The notes under the pieces were generated by a model. It made no database searches. It had not been told where the DNA came from and worked only from the letters and a program-made list of their open reading frames with translations. This document shows, one piece after another, positions 43,808 to 52,990 of a DNA stretch of 64,000 bases. Made by a program: the position numbers and the translations under genes. Each line of letters starts with the position of its first letter. The stretch's first letter is position 1. Origin of the DNA: Paracoccus zeaxanthinifaciens ATCC 21588. Its GTDB lineage: Bacteria > Pseudomonadota > Alphaproteobacteria > Rhodobacterales > Rhodobacteraceae. The stretch covers positions 29,569 through 93,568 of the forward strand of contig NZ_ATUJ01000011.1 of the NCBI RefSeq assembly GCF_000420145.1, written 5' to 3'.

Positions 43808-44662
43808 ATGAAGAAGACCATCCTGATCACCGGCACCTCGACCGGGCTTGGCATCTCGATCGCGGTCGAGGCCGCGAAGGCGGGCCACCACGTCTATGCC
43901 ACCATGCGCAACACGGATCGCCGCGCCGCGCTGGATCAGGCCGCGGCCCAGGCCGGGGTCGAGCTGACCGTGCTGCCGCTGGACGTGCAGGACAGCGCCA
44001 CGATCACCCCCGTCACCGACCGCATCATGCGCGATCACGGGCGCATCGACGTGCTGATCAACAATGCCGGGATGGGATACGCGCGCAGCCTGGAACAGGC
44101 GGACGAGGCCGACATCCAGCGCATCCTCGACATCAACTACACGGGCACCGCGCGCTGCATCAAGGCGGTCATGCCGCATATGCGCAAGGCCCGCGCGGGC
44201 CATGTCATCAACATCACCTCGGTCGGGGGGCTGGTGGGCCAGCCCTTCAACGAGGTCTATTGCGGTGCGAAATTCGCGGTCGAGGGGCTGACCGAAGCGA
44301 TGGCCAGCTATGTCACGCCATCCTTCGGCATCAACTTCACCGCGGTCGAGCCGGGCGGCATCCGCAGCGAATTCGCCAACACCGTCCTGCGCCAGATCGA
44401 GGAAACCGGCGGCATGCTGGATGACGAGTACCTGCCCATCCTGCAGAAATATGTCAGCGGATCGCAGACGCGGATGGGCGAAGGGATCTACCAGACCCCG
44501 GACGAGGTGGCGGCCGTGGTCATGCGCGTGATGACCGACCCCGAACCGCCGATCCGCGTGCGCAGCTCGGACTGGGCCGAGGAGTTCACGCGGATCAAGA
44601 CCGGCCTGGACCCCGACGGGACCAGGCAGCAGCAGATGGTCGTGAAGACCTTCCTGCTCTGA
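43808..44662 (+). CDS. SDR-family oxidoreductase
   Basis: A 284-residue short-chain dehydrogenase with N-terminal cofactor loop TGTSTGLG (residues 8-15), NNAG, catalytic Ser in ITSVGG and YCGAKFA with Tyr and Lys. The long C-terminal part (about 60 residues past the core) resembles the retinol-dehydrogenase/17-beta-HSD-like SDRs. The substrate is unknown. It has its own GAAGGGAAGACGAC site. It is probably co-transcribed with and controlled by the TetR gene upstream, and ends three bases from the convergent GlcG-like gene. Confidence 0.88.
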   Translation: MKKTILITGTSTGLGISIAVEAAKAGHHVYATMRNTDRRAALDQAAAQAGVELTVLPLDVQDSATITPVTDRIMRDHGRIDVLINNAGMGYARSLEQADEADIQRILDINYTGTARCIKAVMPHMRKARAGHVINITSVGGLVGQPFNEVYCGAKFAVEGLTEAMASYVTPSFGINFTAVEPGGIRSEFANTVLRQIEETGGMLDDEYLPILQKYVSGSQTRMGEGIYQTPDEVAAVVMRVMTDPEPPIRVRSSDWAEEFTRIKTGLDPDGTRQQQMVVKTFLL

Positions 44663-44665
44663 CGC

Positions 44666-45088
44666 TCAGGCGCCGGCGGTCCATGCGTCGATGCCCGCCT
44701 GCGCGACCTCCTGGTCCTGCGCGGGCGTGCCCGACGACACGCCGATGCCGCCCACGACCTGCCCGTCATGCATGACGGGCAGACCGCCGCCGACCACCAT
44801 CAGGCGCCCGCCGATCGACGAGTTGATGCCATAGGCGGGCGCGCCGGGCTGGCTGGCGCTGCCGTAATCATGGGTGGCCTTCTTGGCCGCCGCCGCGGTG
44901 AACGCCTTGTCGATCGCGATGGTGGTCGAGGTGACCTTGCCGCCCTCCATCCGCTCGAACGCGATCAGCTGGCCGGATTCGTCGGTGATGGCGATGCACA
45001 TGGGCACGCCGATGCTGTCGGCATGGGCCGCGGCACCTGCGATCAGGGCGCGCGCGTCGGTCAGGTCCAGGCGGGTGATGGTCTTCAT
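44666..45088 (-). CDS. glcG: GlcG/HbpS-type heme-binding-like protein
   Basis: A 140-residue protein of the GlcG/HbpS (DUF336) family: ALIAGAAAHADSIGVPMCIA, then DESGQLIAFERMEGG and GGLPVMHDGQVVGGIGVSSG. GlcG is encoded in glycolate operons; its biochemical role is not settled, and HbpS relatives bind heme. Its start shares ATGA with the glcF stop and has AAGGAGAACC upstream. It is the last gene of the glycolate operon here. Confidence 0.85.
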   Translation of the reverse strand: MKTITRLDLTDARALIAGAAAHADSIGVPMCIAITDESGQLIAFERMEGGKVTSTTIAIDKAFTAAAAKKATHDYGSASQPGAPAYGINSSIGGRLMVVGGGLPVMHDGQVVGGIGVSSGTPAQDQEVAQAGIDAWTAGA

Positions 45089-46398
45089 GCGGTTCTCCTT
45101 GGGGTGTTCGTATCGCTCAGCGCGGCGGGTCGCGGTCCGCCCGTCGCCCAGTCCAGCAGCTCGACCGTGTGGACGACGGGAATGCCCGTGCCCGATGCGA
45201 TCTGCATCATGCAGCCGATATTGCCCGCGCTGATAACTTCGGGGGCGGTCTGCTGCAATGTCGCGACCTTGCGCGATTTCAGCTGGGCCGAGATCTCGGG
45301 CTGCATCAGGTTGTAGGTGCCCGCCGATCCGCAGCAGATATGGGCGTTGCGCGGTTCGACCACCTCGAAGCCCGCGGCGCGCAGAAGGTCCTTGGGTGCC
45401 GACCTGACCTGCTGGCCGTGCTGCAGCGAACAGGCCGCGTGATAGGCGACGCGCATGCCCGCGGCATGGCCCGCATCCTGCAACCCGATATCGGCCATCA
45501 CCTCGGAGATGTCGCGCGCGATGGCGGCGACGCGGGCCGCATCCTCGGCCAGAGGATCGTTGCGGAACATGTGGCCGTAATCCTTGACCGTCGTCCCGCA
45601 GCCCGAGGTGTTGATGACGACGGCGTCCAGCCCCCCGGCGTCCATCTCGGCGGCGATGGCGCGGATATTGGCGGCGGCCATCGCGTGGCTCTGGTCGGTC
45701 TTGCCCATGTGATGGGTCAGCGCGCCGCAGCAGCCGATGCCCTTGGGGATCACCACCTCGCAGCCGTGGCGCTGCAGCAGGCGGATCGTCGCGTCGTTGA
45801 TGTCGGTGTTCAGCGCCCTCTGCGCGCATCCCGTCAGCAGGGCCACCCGCCGCGTCCGCGCGGGGGTGGCCGCGAAGCTTTGGGGGCGGTCGTTCGGGCT
45901 GGGCGCGGGAATGCGGGCCGGGGCCATGTCCAGCATGGCCCGCAGCCGCGCGTCGGGCATCAGGCGCGCGAAGGGCCGCGCCAACCGGGCGCCCATCAGC
46001 GCCAGCCGGAAGCGCCCCGGATAGGGCAGGATCTTCGACAGCAGCCAGCGCAGCGCACGGTCGCCCAAGGGGCGGCGATAGTTCTGCTCGATATATTCGC
46101 GGGCGTGATCGACCAGGTGCATGTAATGGACCCCCGACGGGCAGGTCGTCATGCAGCTGAGACAGCTGAGACAGCGGTCCACGTGCTTGACCGTCTTGTC
46201 GTCCGGGACGCGCCCGTTCTCCAGCATGTCCTTGATCAGGTAGATCCGGCCGCGCGGGCTGTCCAACTCGTCGCCCAGCACCTTGTAGGTCGGGCAGGTC
46301 GCCGTGCAGAAACCGCAATGGACGCAGGACCGCAGGATCTCGTTCGAGCGGGCGGTGGCGGGGTCGGCCAGCTGGTCGGGCGTGAAGTTCGTCTGCAT
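45085..46398 (-). CDS. glcF: Glycolate oxidase iron-sulfur subunit GlcF
   Basis: A 437-residue protein with two 4Fe-4S motifs near the N-terminus (CVHCGFCTATCP and CLSCLSCMTTCP), followed by two cysteine-rich CCG domains (GIGCCGALTHH and HICCGSAGTYN). It passes electrons from GlcD/GlcE flavin to the quinone pool at the inner membrane. It starts one base after the glcE stop (TGACATG). Confidence 0.95.
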   Translation of the reverse strand: MQTNFTPDQLADPATARSNEILRSCVHCGFCTATCPTYKVLGDELDSPRGRIYLIKDMLENGRVPDDKTVKHVDRCLSCLSCMTTCPSGVHYMHLVDHAREYIEQNYRRPLGDRALRWLLSKILPYPGRFRLALMGARLARPFARLMPDARLRAMLDMAPARIPAPSPNDRPQSFAATPARTRRVALLTGCAQRALNTDINDATIRLLQRHGCEVVIPKGIGCCGALTHHMGKTDQSHAMAAANIRAIAAEMDAGGLDAVVINTSGCGTTVKDYGHMFRNDPLAEDAARVAAIARDISEVMADIGLQDAGHAAGMRVAYHAACSLQHGQQVRSAPKDLLRAAGFEVVEPRNAHICCGSAGTYNLMQPEISAQLKSRKVATLQQTAPEVISAGNIGCMMQIASGTGIPVVHTVELLDWATGGPRPAALSDTNTPRRTA

Positions 46399-46399
46399 G

Positions 46400-47482
46400 T
46401 CAGTCCCCCATCAGGCCGGGGTTGAGGATGTTCGCCGGATCGAAGGTGCGCCGCAGCCGTTGGGAAAGCTCGGCCACGACGGGCGGTTCGGGGGGAAAGA
46501 CCCTGCCCTGCCCGCGGACCAGCGTGGCAAGCCCGCCCGCCGCACGCACGGTCGAGGCATCCTTCGGTCCCGAATACCAGACCGCCGCCCCGCCCCAGTC
46601 GAGCGCGCACTGCCCGCCCAGCCGTTCGGCAATGGCAGGCCCCTCCGAGGGCTTGCACAGGATGCGCCAGACCGGATCGTCGCCCGTCAGGTGGGCCGCG
46701 TCGCGCAGGTCGCGCCACAGGGCGCGGCTGTCCGCATCCTCGATCGTGTCGATCCGGTCGCGGCCCAGCAGCGCGGTCAGCCGGTCGGTGCGATAGGCGA
46801 CCTGCGCGGTCAGCCCCTCGACCCGCAGCCATGCGGTGCCGTCATGGAAGGCCGCGCCCGAGACCTCGAAGGGGGTGGACAGCGCGGTGGCGAAATCCTG
46901 CACCGCGCGGGCCGCATCGATGCCGCGGATGACCAGCGTGCGGCTGCTTTCGGCCATGGGCAGGACCTTCAGCGCGACCTCGGTCAGGATGCCCAGGGTG
47001 CCGTGCGATCCGGCAAGCAGCTTGCCCAGATCCATGCCGGTGACGTTCTTCATCACCCGCCCGCCATTCCTGAGGATGCGCCCCTGCCCGTCCACGAAGC
47101 GCACGCCCAGCAGGTGGTCGCGGCACGCCCCCGCCATGATGCGGCGCGGGCCGGACACGTTGGCCGCGACGATGCCGCCGATGGTGGGCTCGCCCGACAG
47201 GCCCGTCAGGCGGCGATGGTCCATCGGCTCGAACGCGAGGGCCTGGCCTTCGGCGGCCAGCATGGTCTCGATCTGCCGGACCGGGGTGCCCGCGCGGGCG
47301 ATCAGGGTCAGCTCGCCCGGTTCATAGGTCACAACGCCGCTGATGGCAGACGTCGTCAGCGTATCGCCCGGCCCGTCGGGGCGCAGGCGGGTGCCGCCCC
47401 CGTTGATGCGCAGGGCGGTGGTGCGGCCGGTCAGGATCTCGGACAGCTCGGCCTCGGATGCGGGGGTCAGCACGGTGCTCAT
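46400..47482 (-). CDS. glcE: Glycolate oxidase FAD-binding subunit GlcE
   Basis: A 360-residue FAD_binding_4 protein that is shorter than GlcD. FAD-contact segments are LRINGGGTRLRP, LSGEPTIGGIVAANVSGPRR and GRVMKNVTGMDLGKLLAGSHG. GlcE forms the glycolate dehydrogenase complex with GlcD and GlcF. The start ATG 47482 shares ATGA with the glcD stop. Confidence 0.94.
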   Translation of the reverse strand: MSTVLTPASEAELSEILTGRTTALRINGGGTRLRPDGPGDTLTTSAISGVVTYEPGELTLIARAGTPVRQIETMLAAEGQALAFEPMDHRRLTGLSGEPTIGGIVAANVSGPRRIMAGACRDHLLGVRFVDGQGRILRNGGRVMKNVTGMDLGKLLAGSHGTLGILTEVALKVLPMAESSRTLVIRGIDAARAVQDFATALSTPFEVSGAAFHDGTAWLRVEGLTAQVAYRTDRLTALLGRDRIDTIEDADSRALWRDLRDAAHLTGDDPVWRILCKPSEGPAIAERLGGQCALDWGGAAVWYSGPKDASTVRAAGGLATLVRGQGRVFPPEPPVVAELSQRLRRTFDPANILNPGLMGD

Positions 47483-48936
47483 GCGCGGGCCGCCGCGCGG
47501 TCGCGATGGGGCTGGCTGACCTCCAGCGGAAAGACCTTGGCCGGGTTCAGCAGCCAGCCGGGGTCGAAGGCGTCCTTGATCTCCATCTGGATGGCCATGT
47601 CCTGCGGATCGTATTGCCGCGTCATCAGGTCCCGCTTCTCGATGCCCACGCCGTGTTCGCCGGTCAGGCAACCGCCCACCTCGACGCACAGCGCAAGGAT
47701 GTCACGGCCGAAGGCCTCGGCCCGTTCCAGGTCGCCCGGCGTGTTGGCGTCGAACAGGATCAACGGGTGCATGTTGCCGTCGCCCGCGTGAAACACGTTC
47801 GCGACCTCCAACCCGTGTTCGACCGACAGTTCCCCGATGCGCTTGAGCGTGTGCGGCAGCTGCGACACCGGCACCGTTCCATCAAGGCACAGATAGTCGC
47901 CCAGCCGTCCCATCGCCCCGAAGGCCGATTTGCGGCCCTTCCAGATGGCGGCGGATTCGTCGGCATTGCGGCTGGTACGGAACTCGATCGGGTCCAGCTG
48001 ATCCGCGATGGCGCGGATGCGGGCGATCTGGTCGGCGATCTCGTCCTCGGAGCCCTCGACCTCGACGATCAGCACGGCGGGACAGTCGGGATAGCCGGCC
48101 TTGGCGAAATCCTCGACCGCGCGCAGGCAGACCTCGTCCATGTATTCGATGGCGACGGGCAGCACGCCCGACCGGATGATGCGGGCCACGCATTCGCCCG
48201 CGATCTCCGGGCTGGCAAAGCCGATCAGCATGGGGCGCGCGCCTTCGGGGCGCGGCAGGATGCGCAGGGTCGCCTCGGTCACGATGGCCAGCTGGCCCTC
48301 GGACCCGCAGATCAGGCCCAGCATGTCCAGCCCCGGCGCCCCCGGCTGCGGGCCGCCCAGTTCGACGATCCGGCCATCGGCCAGGACCATGCGCACCCCC
48401 ATCAGGTTGTTCGTGGTGACGCCGTATTTCAGGCAATGCGCCCCGCCCGAGTTCATCCCGATATTGCCCGCGATGGTGCAGGCCAGCTGGGACGAGGGAT
48501 CGGGGGCATAGAAGAAGCCCGCAGGCTCCAGCTCGGCGCTGACGGACAGGTTCGTGACCCCGGTCTGCACGCGGATGAAGCGGTTGGCGGTGTCGATCTC
48601 CAGCACGTCGTTCAGGCGCATCGTGCCGATGACAACACTGTCGGCGGTGGGCAGCGCGCCCCCTGCCAGCGACGTGCCCGCGCCCCGCGGAACGACCGGC
48701 GCGCGGTGGTCGTGGCAGATGCGCATGGCGGTCGCCAGCTCCTCGGTCGTGCGCGGCAGGACCACGGCCAGCGGCGGACAGCGATAGGCCGTCAGCGCGT
48801 CGCATTCATAGGCCAGCGTCTCCTCGGGGTCCGAGATGACGGTATCGGCGGGCAGCGCACGCGCCAGGTCCGCGACGATGCGGTCCTTCTTCGCGATGAT
48901 CGCCGCGTCCGGCTGGGGCATCGAAATCGAGGACAT
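47479..48936 (-). CDS. glcD: Glycolate oxidase catalytic subunit GlcD
   Basis: A 485-residue FAD-linked oxidase of the vanillyl-alcohol-oxidase fold, oxidising glycolate (and often D-lactate) to glyoxylate. FAD-binding segments are VVPRGAGTSLAGGALPT and CTIAGNIGMNSGGAHCLKYG. The C-terminal substrate and flavin region has HAGDGNMHPLILFD and GGCLTGEHGVGIEKRD. ATG 48936 is preceded by GGGAGAGGTCGG. It follows the permease gene after 57 bases containing a hairpin. Confidence 0.95.
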   Translation of the reverse strand: MSSISMPQPDAAIIAKKDRIVADLARALPADTVISDPEETLAYECDALTAYRCPPLAVVLPRTTEELATAMRICHDHRAPVVPRGAGTSLAGGALPTADSVVIGTMRLNDVLEIDTANRFIRVQTGVTNLSVSAELEPAGFFYAPDPSSQLACTIAGNIGMNSGGAHCLKYGVTTNNLMGVRMVLADGRIVELGGPQPGAPGLDMLGLICGSEGQLAIVTEATLRILPRPEGARPMLIGFASPEIAGECVARIIRSGVLPVAIEYMDEVCLRAVEDFAKAGYPDCPAVLIVEVEGSEDEIADQIARIRAIADQLDPIEFRTSRNADESAAIWKGRKSAFGAMGRLGDYLCLDGTVPVSQLPHTLKRIGELSVEHGLEVANVFHAGDGNMHPLILFDANTPGDLERAEAFGRDILALCVEVGGCLTGEHGVGIEKRDLMTRQYDPQDMAIQMEIKDAFDPGWLLNPAKVFPLEVSQPHRDRAAARA

Positions 48937-48962
48937 CCGACCTCTCCCTTGCTTGGTTGCGG

Positions 48963-48989
48963 ACGGGGCACCGCGGCGCCCCGCCCCGT
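48963..48989 (-). terminator. Hairpin between permease and glcD (possible attenuator)
   Basis: Arms ACGGGGC / GCCCCGT plus further internal pairing (GGGGC with GCCCC) in the 57-base gap. There is no T-run. It may modulate read-through from the permease gene into glcDEF rather than stop it. Confidence 0.4.
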
Positions 48990-48993
48990 TATC

Positions 48994-50688
48994 CTAGCCG
49001 CCCATCAGCGGATCGCCGATACCCAGCACGTAGAAGCCGATGCACAGCATCAGCCCCGTCAGCGACAGGTAGTAGATCGTCGGCAGGATGGTGATGCGCA
49101 GCGTCGCGCCCTCGCGGCCCAGAAGGCCCACGGTGGCCGATGCGGCGACGACGTTGTGGATGGCGATCATGTTGCCTGCAGCCGCGCCGACCGACTGGCC
49201 CGCGACCATCAGCGCCGAGCTGAGCCCGAGCCCGTCCGCGACCGAGAACTGGAACTGGCTCAGCATCAGGTTGCTGACCGTGTTCGACCCGGCAAGGAAC
49301 GCGCCGAGGCCGCCCACCGCCGGTGCGAAGAACGGATAGACCGCCCCCACCTGCGCCGAGACCCATTCCGCCACCACGACCGGCATGCTTTGCAGGTCGT
49401 TCGCGTTCACGCCCGAATTGATCATCACCCGCACCATCGGCACGGTGAAGATCAGCACGAAGCCCGCGCCCAGAAGCGTGCCGGTGCTTTCGCCCACGGC
49501 CTCGCGGAAGCCGCGGAAGGACATGCGGTGCAGCGCGACCGTCAGCAGGCAGACCATCACCAGGATCCCGCCCGGCGAATAGAGCGCCGAGAAATCGCCG
49601 TTGATGCCTTCCTCGCCCAGCATGCCCCGGAAGACGATGTTGGCCGATTTCAGCAGGTCGCCGAAGGGCGCCACCGTCCGGCTGAGGACCAGCACCACCG
49701 CCAGGATCACATAGGGCGCCCAGGCCAGCGCCAGCGGGATCTGCCGCCGCGCAAGGCTGTCGAGCTTGACCTCGACCGCGCCGAACCATTCGCGCGACCA
49801 TTCCGATACCGGCGGAAAGTCCCAGGGCACGTTCGGCACCAGGAACCCGCGCTTGGCCGCCACCGTCATGATCGCAAGCCCCACGAGGCCCCCGATCAGG
49901 GACGGGAACTCGGCCCCCAGGAACACCGCCGCCAGGACATAGGGCACGGTCATCGCGAAGGCCGCCATGATGGCGAAGGGCGCGATCGCTAGGCCCTCGG
50001 ACCAGGACCGGTTGCGCCCGAAGAAGCGCGTCATCACCGCCACCAGGAACAGCGGCAGCAGCGTGCCGCAGATCGCGTGCAGGATCGCCACCTCGGACGT
50101 GATGATGTGGAAGAACGACGCCCAGTCCGATCCGACGGCGGTCAGGTCGCCCGTGATGGTCGCCTGGTCCAGACCCGTCTGGACGCCCACGATCAGCGGT
50201 GTGCCGACGGCGCCGAAGGATACCGGCGTCGACTGGATCATCATCCCGAAGACCACCGCCGCCATCGCCGGAAAGCCCACGGCGACCATCAGCGGCGCCG
50301 CGACCGCGGCGGGCGTGCCGAAGCCCGACGCCCCCTCGATGAAGGATCCGAACAGCCAGGCGATCAGGATCACCTGCACGCGCCGGTCCGGGCTGATCGC
50401 GGTAAAGCCCGACCGGATCGTCGCGATCGCGCCCGAATGCTTCAGCGTGTTCAGCAGCAGCAGCGCGCCGAAGATGATCCACAGCAGCCCCGCGCTTTGC
50501 AGCAGGCCCTGCAGCGTCGAGGCGACGATGCGGTTCGTGCTGACCCCCCATGCCGAGATCGCGACGATCACGGCAATCGCATAGGTCAGCGGCATCACGT
50601 ATTTCGCGGGCACGCGGAACCCGATCAGAAGCACCCCTGCCGTGATGATCGGCAGGAACGCCAGAAGCGCCAGTATTCCATCGGACAT
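48994..50688 (-). CDS. LctP-family lactate/glycolate permease
   Basis: A 564-residue membrane protein with about 13 hydrophobic segments, of the L-lactate permease (LldP/GlcA) family. Typical segments are FGSFIEGASGFGTPAAVAAP, STPVSFGAVGTPLIVG and FLAGSNTVSNLMLSQFQF. It takes up glycolate or lactate with a proton. It is the first gene of the glycolate operon, which differs from E. coli, where glcA is last. ATG 50688 has GGGGAGATCCTG upstream. Confidence 0.9.
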   Translation of the reverse strand: MSDGILALLAFLPIITAGVLLIGFRVPAKYVMPLTYAIAVIVAISAWGVSTNRIVASTLQGLLQSAGLLWIIFGALLLLNTLKHSGAIATIRSGFTAISPDRRVQVILIAWLFGSFIEGASGFGTPAAVAAPLMVAVGFPAMAAVVFGMMIQSTPVSFGAVGTPLIVGVQTGLDQATITGDLTAVGSDWASFFHIITSEVAILHAICGTLLPLFLVAVMTRFFGRNRSWSEGLAIAPFAIMAAFAMTVPYVLAAVFLGAEFPSLIGGLVGLAIMTVAAKRGFLVPNVPWDFPPVSEWSREWFGAVEVKLDSLARRQIPLALAWAPYVILAVVLVLSRTVAPFGDLLKSANIVFRGMLGEEGINGDFSALYSPGGILVMVCLLTVALHRMSFRGFREAVGESTGTLLGAGFVLIFTVPMVRVMINSGVNANDLQSMPVVVAEWVSAQVGAVYPFFAPAVGGLGAFLAGSNTVSNLMLSQFQFSVADGLGLSSALMVAGQSVGAAAGNMIAIHNVVAASATVGLLGREGATLRITILPTIYYLSLTGLMLCIGFYVLGIGDPLMGG

Positions 50689-50780
50689 CAGGATCTCCCC
50701 CCTTCCTGAAAGGCGGGGGCCGCCACATCCCGCGACCCGCCCGCCATGGATCCGGCCCTCCCAGACCGGAATGAAGGTTT

Positions 50781-50797
50781 GGTAAAATCTGTTTACC
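50781..50797. promoter_or_regulatory. GntR-type operator dyad GGTAAA-N5-TTTACC
   Basis: GGTAAAATCTGTTTACC is a perfect 6-bp inverted repeat with a 5-base spacer, the only A/T-rich stretch in the 185-base gap between the permease and the divergent GntR gene. FadR/GlcC-like regulators bind sites of this kind, so it probably controls both directions. Confidence 0.65.
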
Positions 50798-50873
50798 GTG
50801 CATGTCAAGCGCGCAGCCATGACGCGTTGCGCCCGTGACGGTGGGTAAGCTATGCATCGGATGACCCAGAGCC

Positions 50874-51671
50874 ATGAGCATTCCGATGGACGACAGCACC
50901 CCCGCCCGCCCGCCCAGGGCCGCCGACACGGCCGCGCAGCATATCGAGCGGCTGATCCTGGAAGGCACGCTGACGCCCGGCGAACAGCTGGCCCCGGAAC
51001 GCGACCTGGCCGAAAGGCTGGGCGTGTCGCGCCCCACGCTGCGCGATGCGCTGAAGACGCTCGAGGATCGGGGCCTGCTGACCCGCCGCCCGCGCGGGGT
51101 CGAGGTGGCGCAGCTGGGCGCCTCGATCCGCGACCCGCTGATCGCGATGCTGGACCGGGGCGAGGTCGCGGACGACTATCTCGAATTCCGCGAGGTGGTC
51201 GAAAGCGAGGCCGCCGCCATGTCGGCCATCCGCGCGACCGATATCGACCGCCAGCGCCTGCGCGACTGCATCGACGCGATCCACCGCGCCCATGACGATG
51301 GCGACCCCGCCGCGGAATCCGAGGCCGATGCCGACATGCATGTCGCCGTCTACGAGGCCAGCCACAACCTCGTGCTGCTGCAGATCATGCGCGCGCTGTC
51401 AGGCAGCCTGCGCTCGGACGTGCTGCAGAACCGTCAGCGGCTGTTCACCATTCCGCAGGTCCGCGACATCCTGCGCGACCAGCACGTGGCCATCGCGACG
51501 GCCATCGTCGCAGGCGATGCCGACGCCGCCCGCAAGGCGGCGCAGGCCCATCTTCGATACCTGCGCCAGGCCCTGCGAGAGATCCGCGAGGCCGAGGCCA
51601 AGCTGGACCTGTCGCTGCGCCGGCTGAAGGGCGGAGGGCTGAGCGCCTCGCGCGGCCAGGGGCGCGGCTAG
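50874..51671 (+). CDS. GntR/FadR-family regulator, probably of glycolate genes
   Basis: A 265-residue FadR-subfamily regulator. The winged helix is at about residues 20-85 (LTPGEQLAPERDLAERLGVS, then RPTLRDALKTLEDRGLL). The C-terminal FCD domain has ADADMHVAVYEASHN and DQHVAIATAIVAGDADAAR with metal-ligand His residues. Divergence from the permease-glcDEF operon and the dyad in between make it a GlcC/LldR-like regulator. ATG 50874 lacks a clear Shine-Dalgarno; ATG 50886 is an alternative. Its TAG stop overlaps the convergent glycerate kinase stop (CTAG). Confidence 0.88.
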   Translation: MSIPMDDSTPARPPRAADTAAQHIERLILEGTLTPGEQLAPERDLAERLGVSRPTLRDALKTLEDRGLLTRRPRGVEVAQLGASIRDPLIAMLDRGEVADDYLEFREVVESEAAAMSAIRATDIDRQRLRDCIDAIHRAHDDGDPAAESEADADMHVAVYEASHNLVLLQIMRALSGSLRSDVLQNRQRLFTIPQVRDILRDQHVAIATAIVAGDADAARKAAQAHLRYLRQALREIREAEAKLDLSLRRLKGGGLSASRGQGRG

Positions 51672-52927
51672 TCGCGCGGCAGGATCAGGATCGCCCTGAA
51701 ATCGTTGACGTTCGTCAGCGTGGGTCCGGTCACGACCTGCCGATCCACCGCCGCGAAGAAGCTGTGGGCGTCGTTGCGATCCAATGCCGCGCGCATGTCG
51801 AGGCCCGCCATGCGCGCAAGCTGCGGCAGGTCGGGGCCGATGCAGGCGCCCGCCACCTCGGCGGCGCCATCGACGCCGTCTGTGTCGCAGGCCAGCACGT
51901 GGATCCCCTCGGTCCCGTCCAGTTCCAGCGCGGCGGCCAGAACGTATTCCGCGTTCGGACCGCCCACCCCGTCGCCGCGCCGCGTGACGGTGCATTCCCC
52001 GCCCGAGAGCAGCAGCACGGGCCCCTCGCCCCGCAGCGATTTCGCCATGCGGGCATGTTCGACGGCAAGGTCGCGGGCCTCGCCCTCGATCGCGTCGCCC
52101 AGGATGCGGACCTCGATCCCCGCCGCGCGCGCGATCCCTGCCGCCGCCTCCAACGAGGCAGATGGCGCGGCCACGATCCGGGTCTCGGCGCGGGCAAGGC
52201 GCGGATCGTCGGGGGCCACCACGCCGGTCGGGCGGTCCAAGGCGTCGCGCACCGATTGCGGCAGGTCCAGACCGAAACGCGCCACGATAGCACGCGCATC
52301 GGCGGCGGTGCCGGTCTCGCCCACGGTGGGGCCGGAGGCGATCTGGCCCGGATCGTCGCCCGGCACGTCCGAGATCAGCAGGCTGAGAAGCGCCGCAGGT
52401 GCGCAGGCCGCGGCCAGCTGCCCGCCCTTCACGCGGCTCAGATGCTTGCGGACCACGTTCATCTGGCCGATGGGCGCCCCCGATGCCAGAAGCGCGCGAT
52501 TGACGGCCATCTTGTCGTCCAGGCTGACGCCCTCGGCCGGGGCCACCAGCAGCGACGACCCCCCGCCCGAGATCAGCGCGATCACCTGGTCGTCGGGGCC
52601 AAGGCCCGAGACCAGGTCCAGAAGCCGCGCGGTCGCGGCCTCGCCCGCCGCGTCGGGCACGGGATGCGCGGCCTCGACGATCTCGATGCCCTTGCAGGGG
52701 CGGGCATAGCCGTAGCGCGTGATGACCAGCCCCTCGCAGGGGCCGTAATGGGCCTCGACCGCCTCGGCCATGCGGGCGCTGGCCTTGCCCGCGCCGATCA
52801 CGACCAGCCGCCCTGCGGGGCGTTCGGGCAGGTGATCGGCCAGCACCGCCATCGGGTCGGCCACCTCGACCGCGCGATGGAACAGGCCGGTCAGGAAATC
52901 GCGGGGGTTGAAGGGGGTTTCGGTCAT
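51668..52927 (-). CDS. gckA: Glycerate 2-kinase (MOFRL family, GckA/TtuD)
   Basis: A 419-residue glycerate 2-kinase, phosphorylating D-glycerate to 2-phosphoglycerate. It has the N-terminal DUF4147 domain (VVIGAGKASARMAEAVE, LISGGGSSLLVAPAEGV, then NVVRKHLSRVKGGQLA) and the C-terminal MOFRL domain (LLLSGGECTVTRRGDGVGG, then NAEY). Older annotations call this family hydroxypyruvate reductase TtuD. It is the last gene of a minus-strand unit that begins with the GntR and TRAP genes, 63 bases after the P-loop kinase. Confidence 0.9.
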   Translation of the reverse strand: MTETPFNPRDFLTGLFHRAVEVADPMAVLADHLPERPAGRLVVIGAGKASARMAEAVEAHYGPCEGLVITRYGYARPCKGIEIVEAAHPVPDAAGEAATARLLDLVSGLGPDDQVIALISGGGSSLLVAPAEGVSLDDKMAVNRALLASGAPIGQMNVVRKHLSRVKGGQLAAACAPAALLSLLISDVPGDDPGQIASGPTVGETGTAADARAIVARFGLDLPQSVRDALDRPTGVVAPDDPRLARAETRIVAAPSASLEAAAGIARAAGIEVRILGDAIEGEARDLAVEHARMAKSLRGEGPVLLLSGGECTVTRRGDGVGGPNAEYVLAAALELDGTEGIHVLACDTDGVDGAAEVAGACIGPDLPQLARMAGLDMRAALDRNDAHSFFAAVDRQVVTGPTLTNVNDFRAILILPRD

Positions 52928-52990
52928 GCGTCCTCGCTGTGGCGTGTCGGGAATCGGGTTGTCATCGCGGCGATCCGGGGGGCGTGCCCC

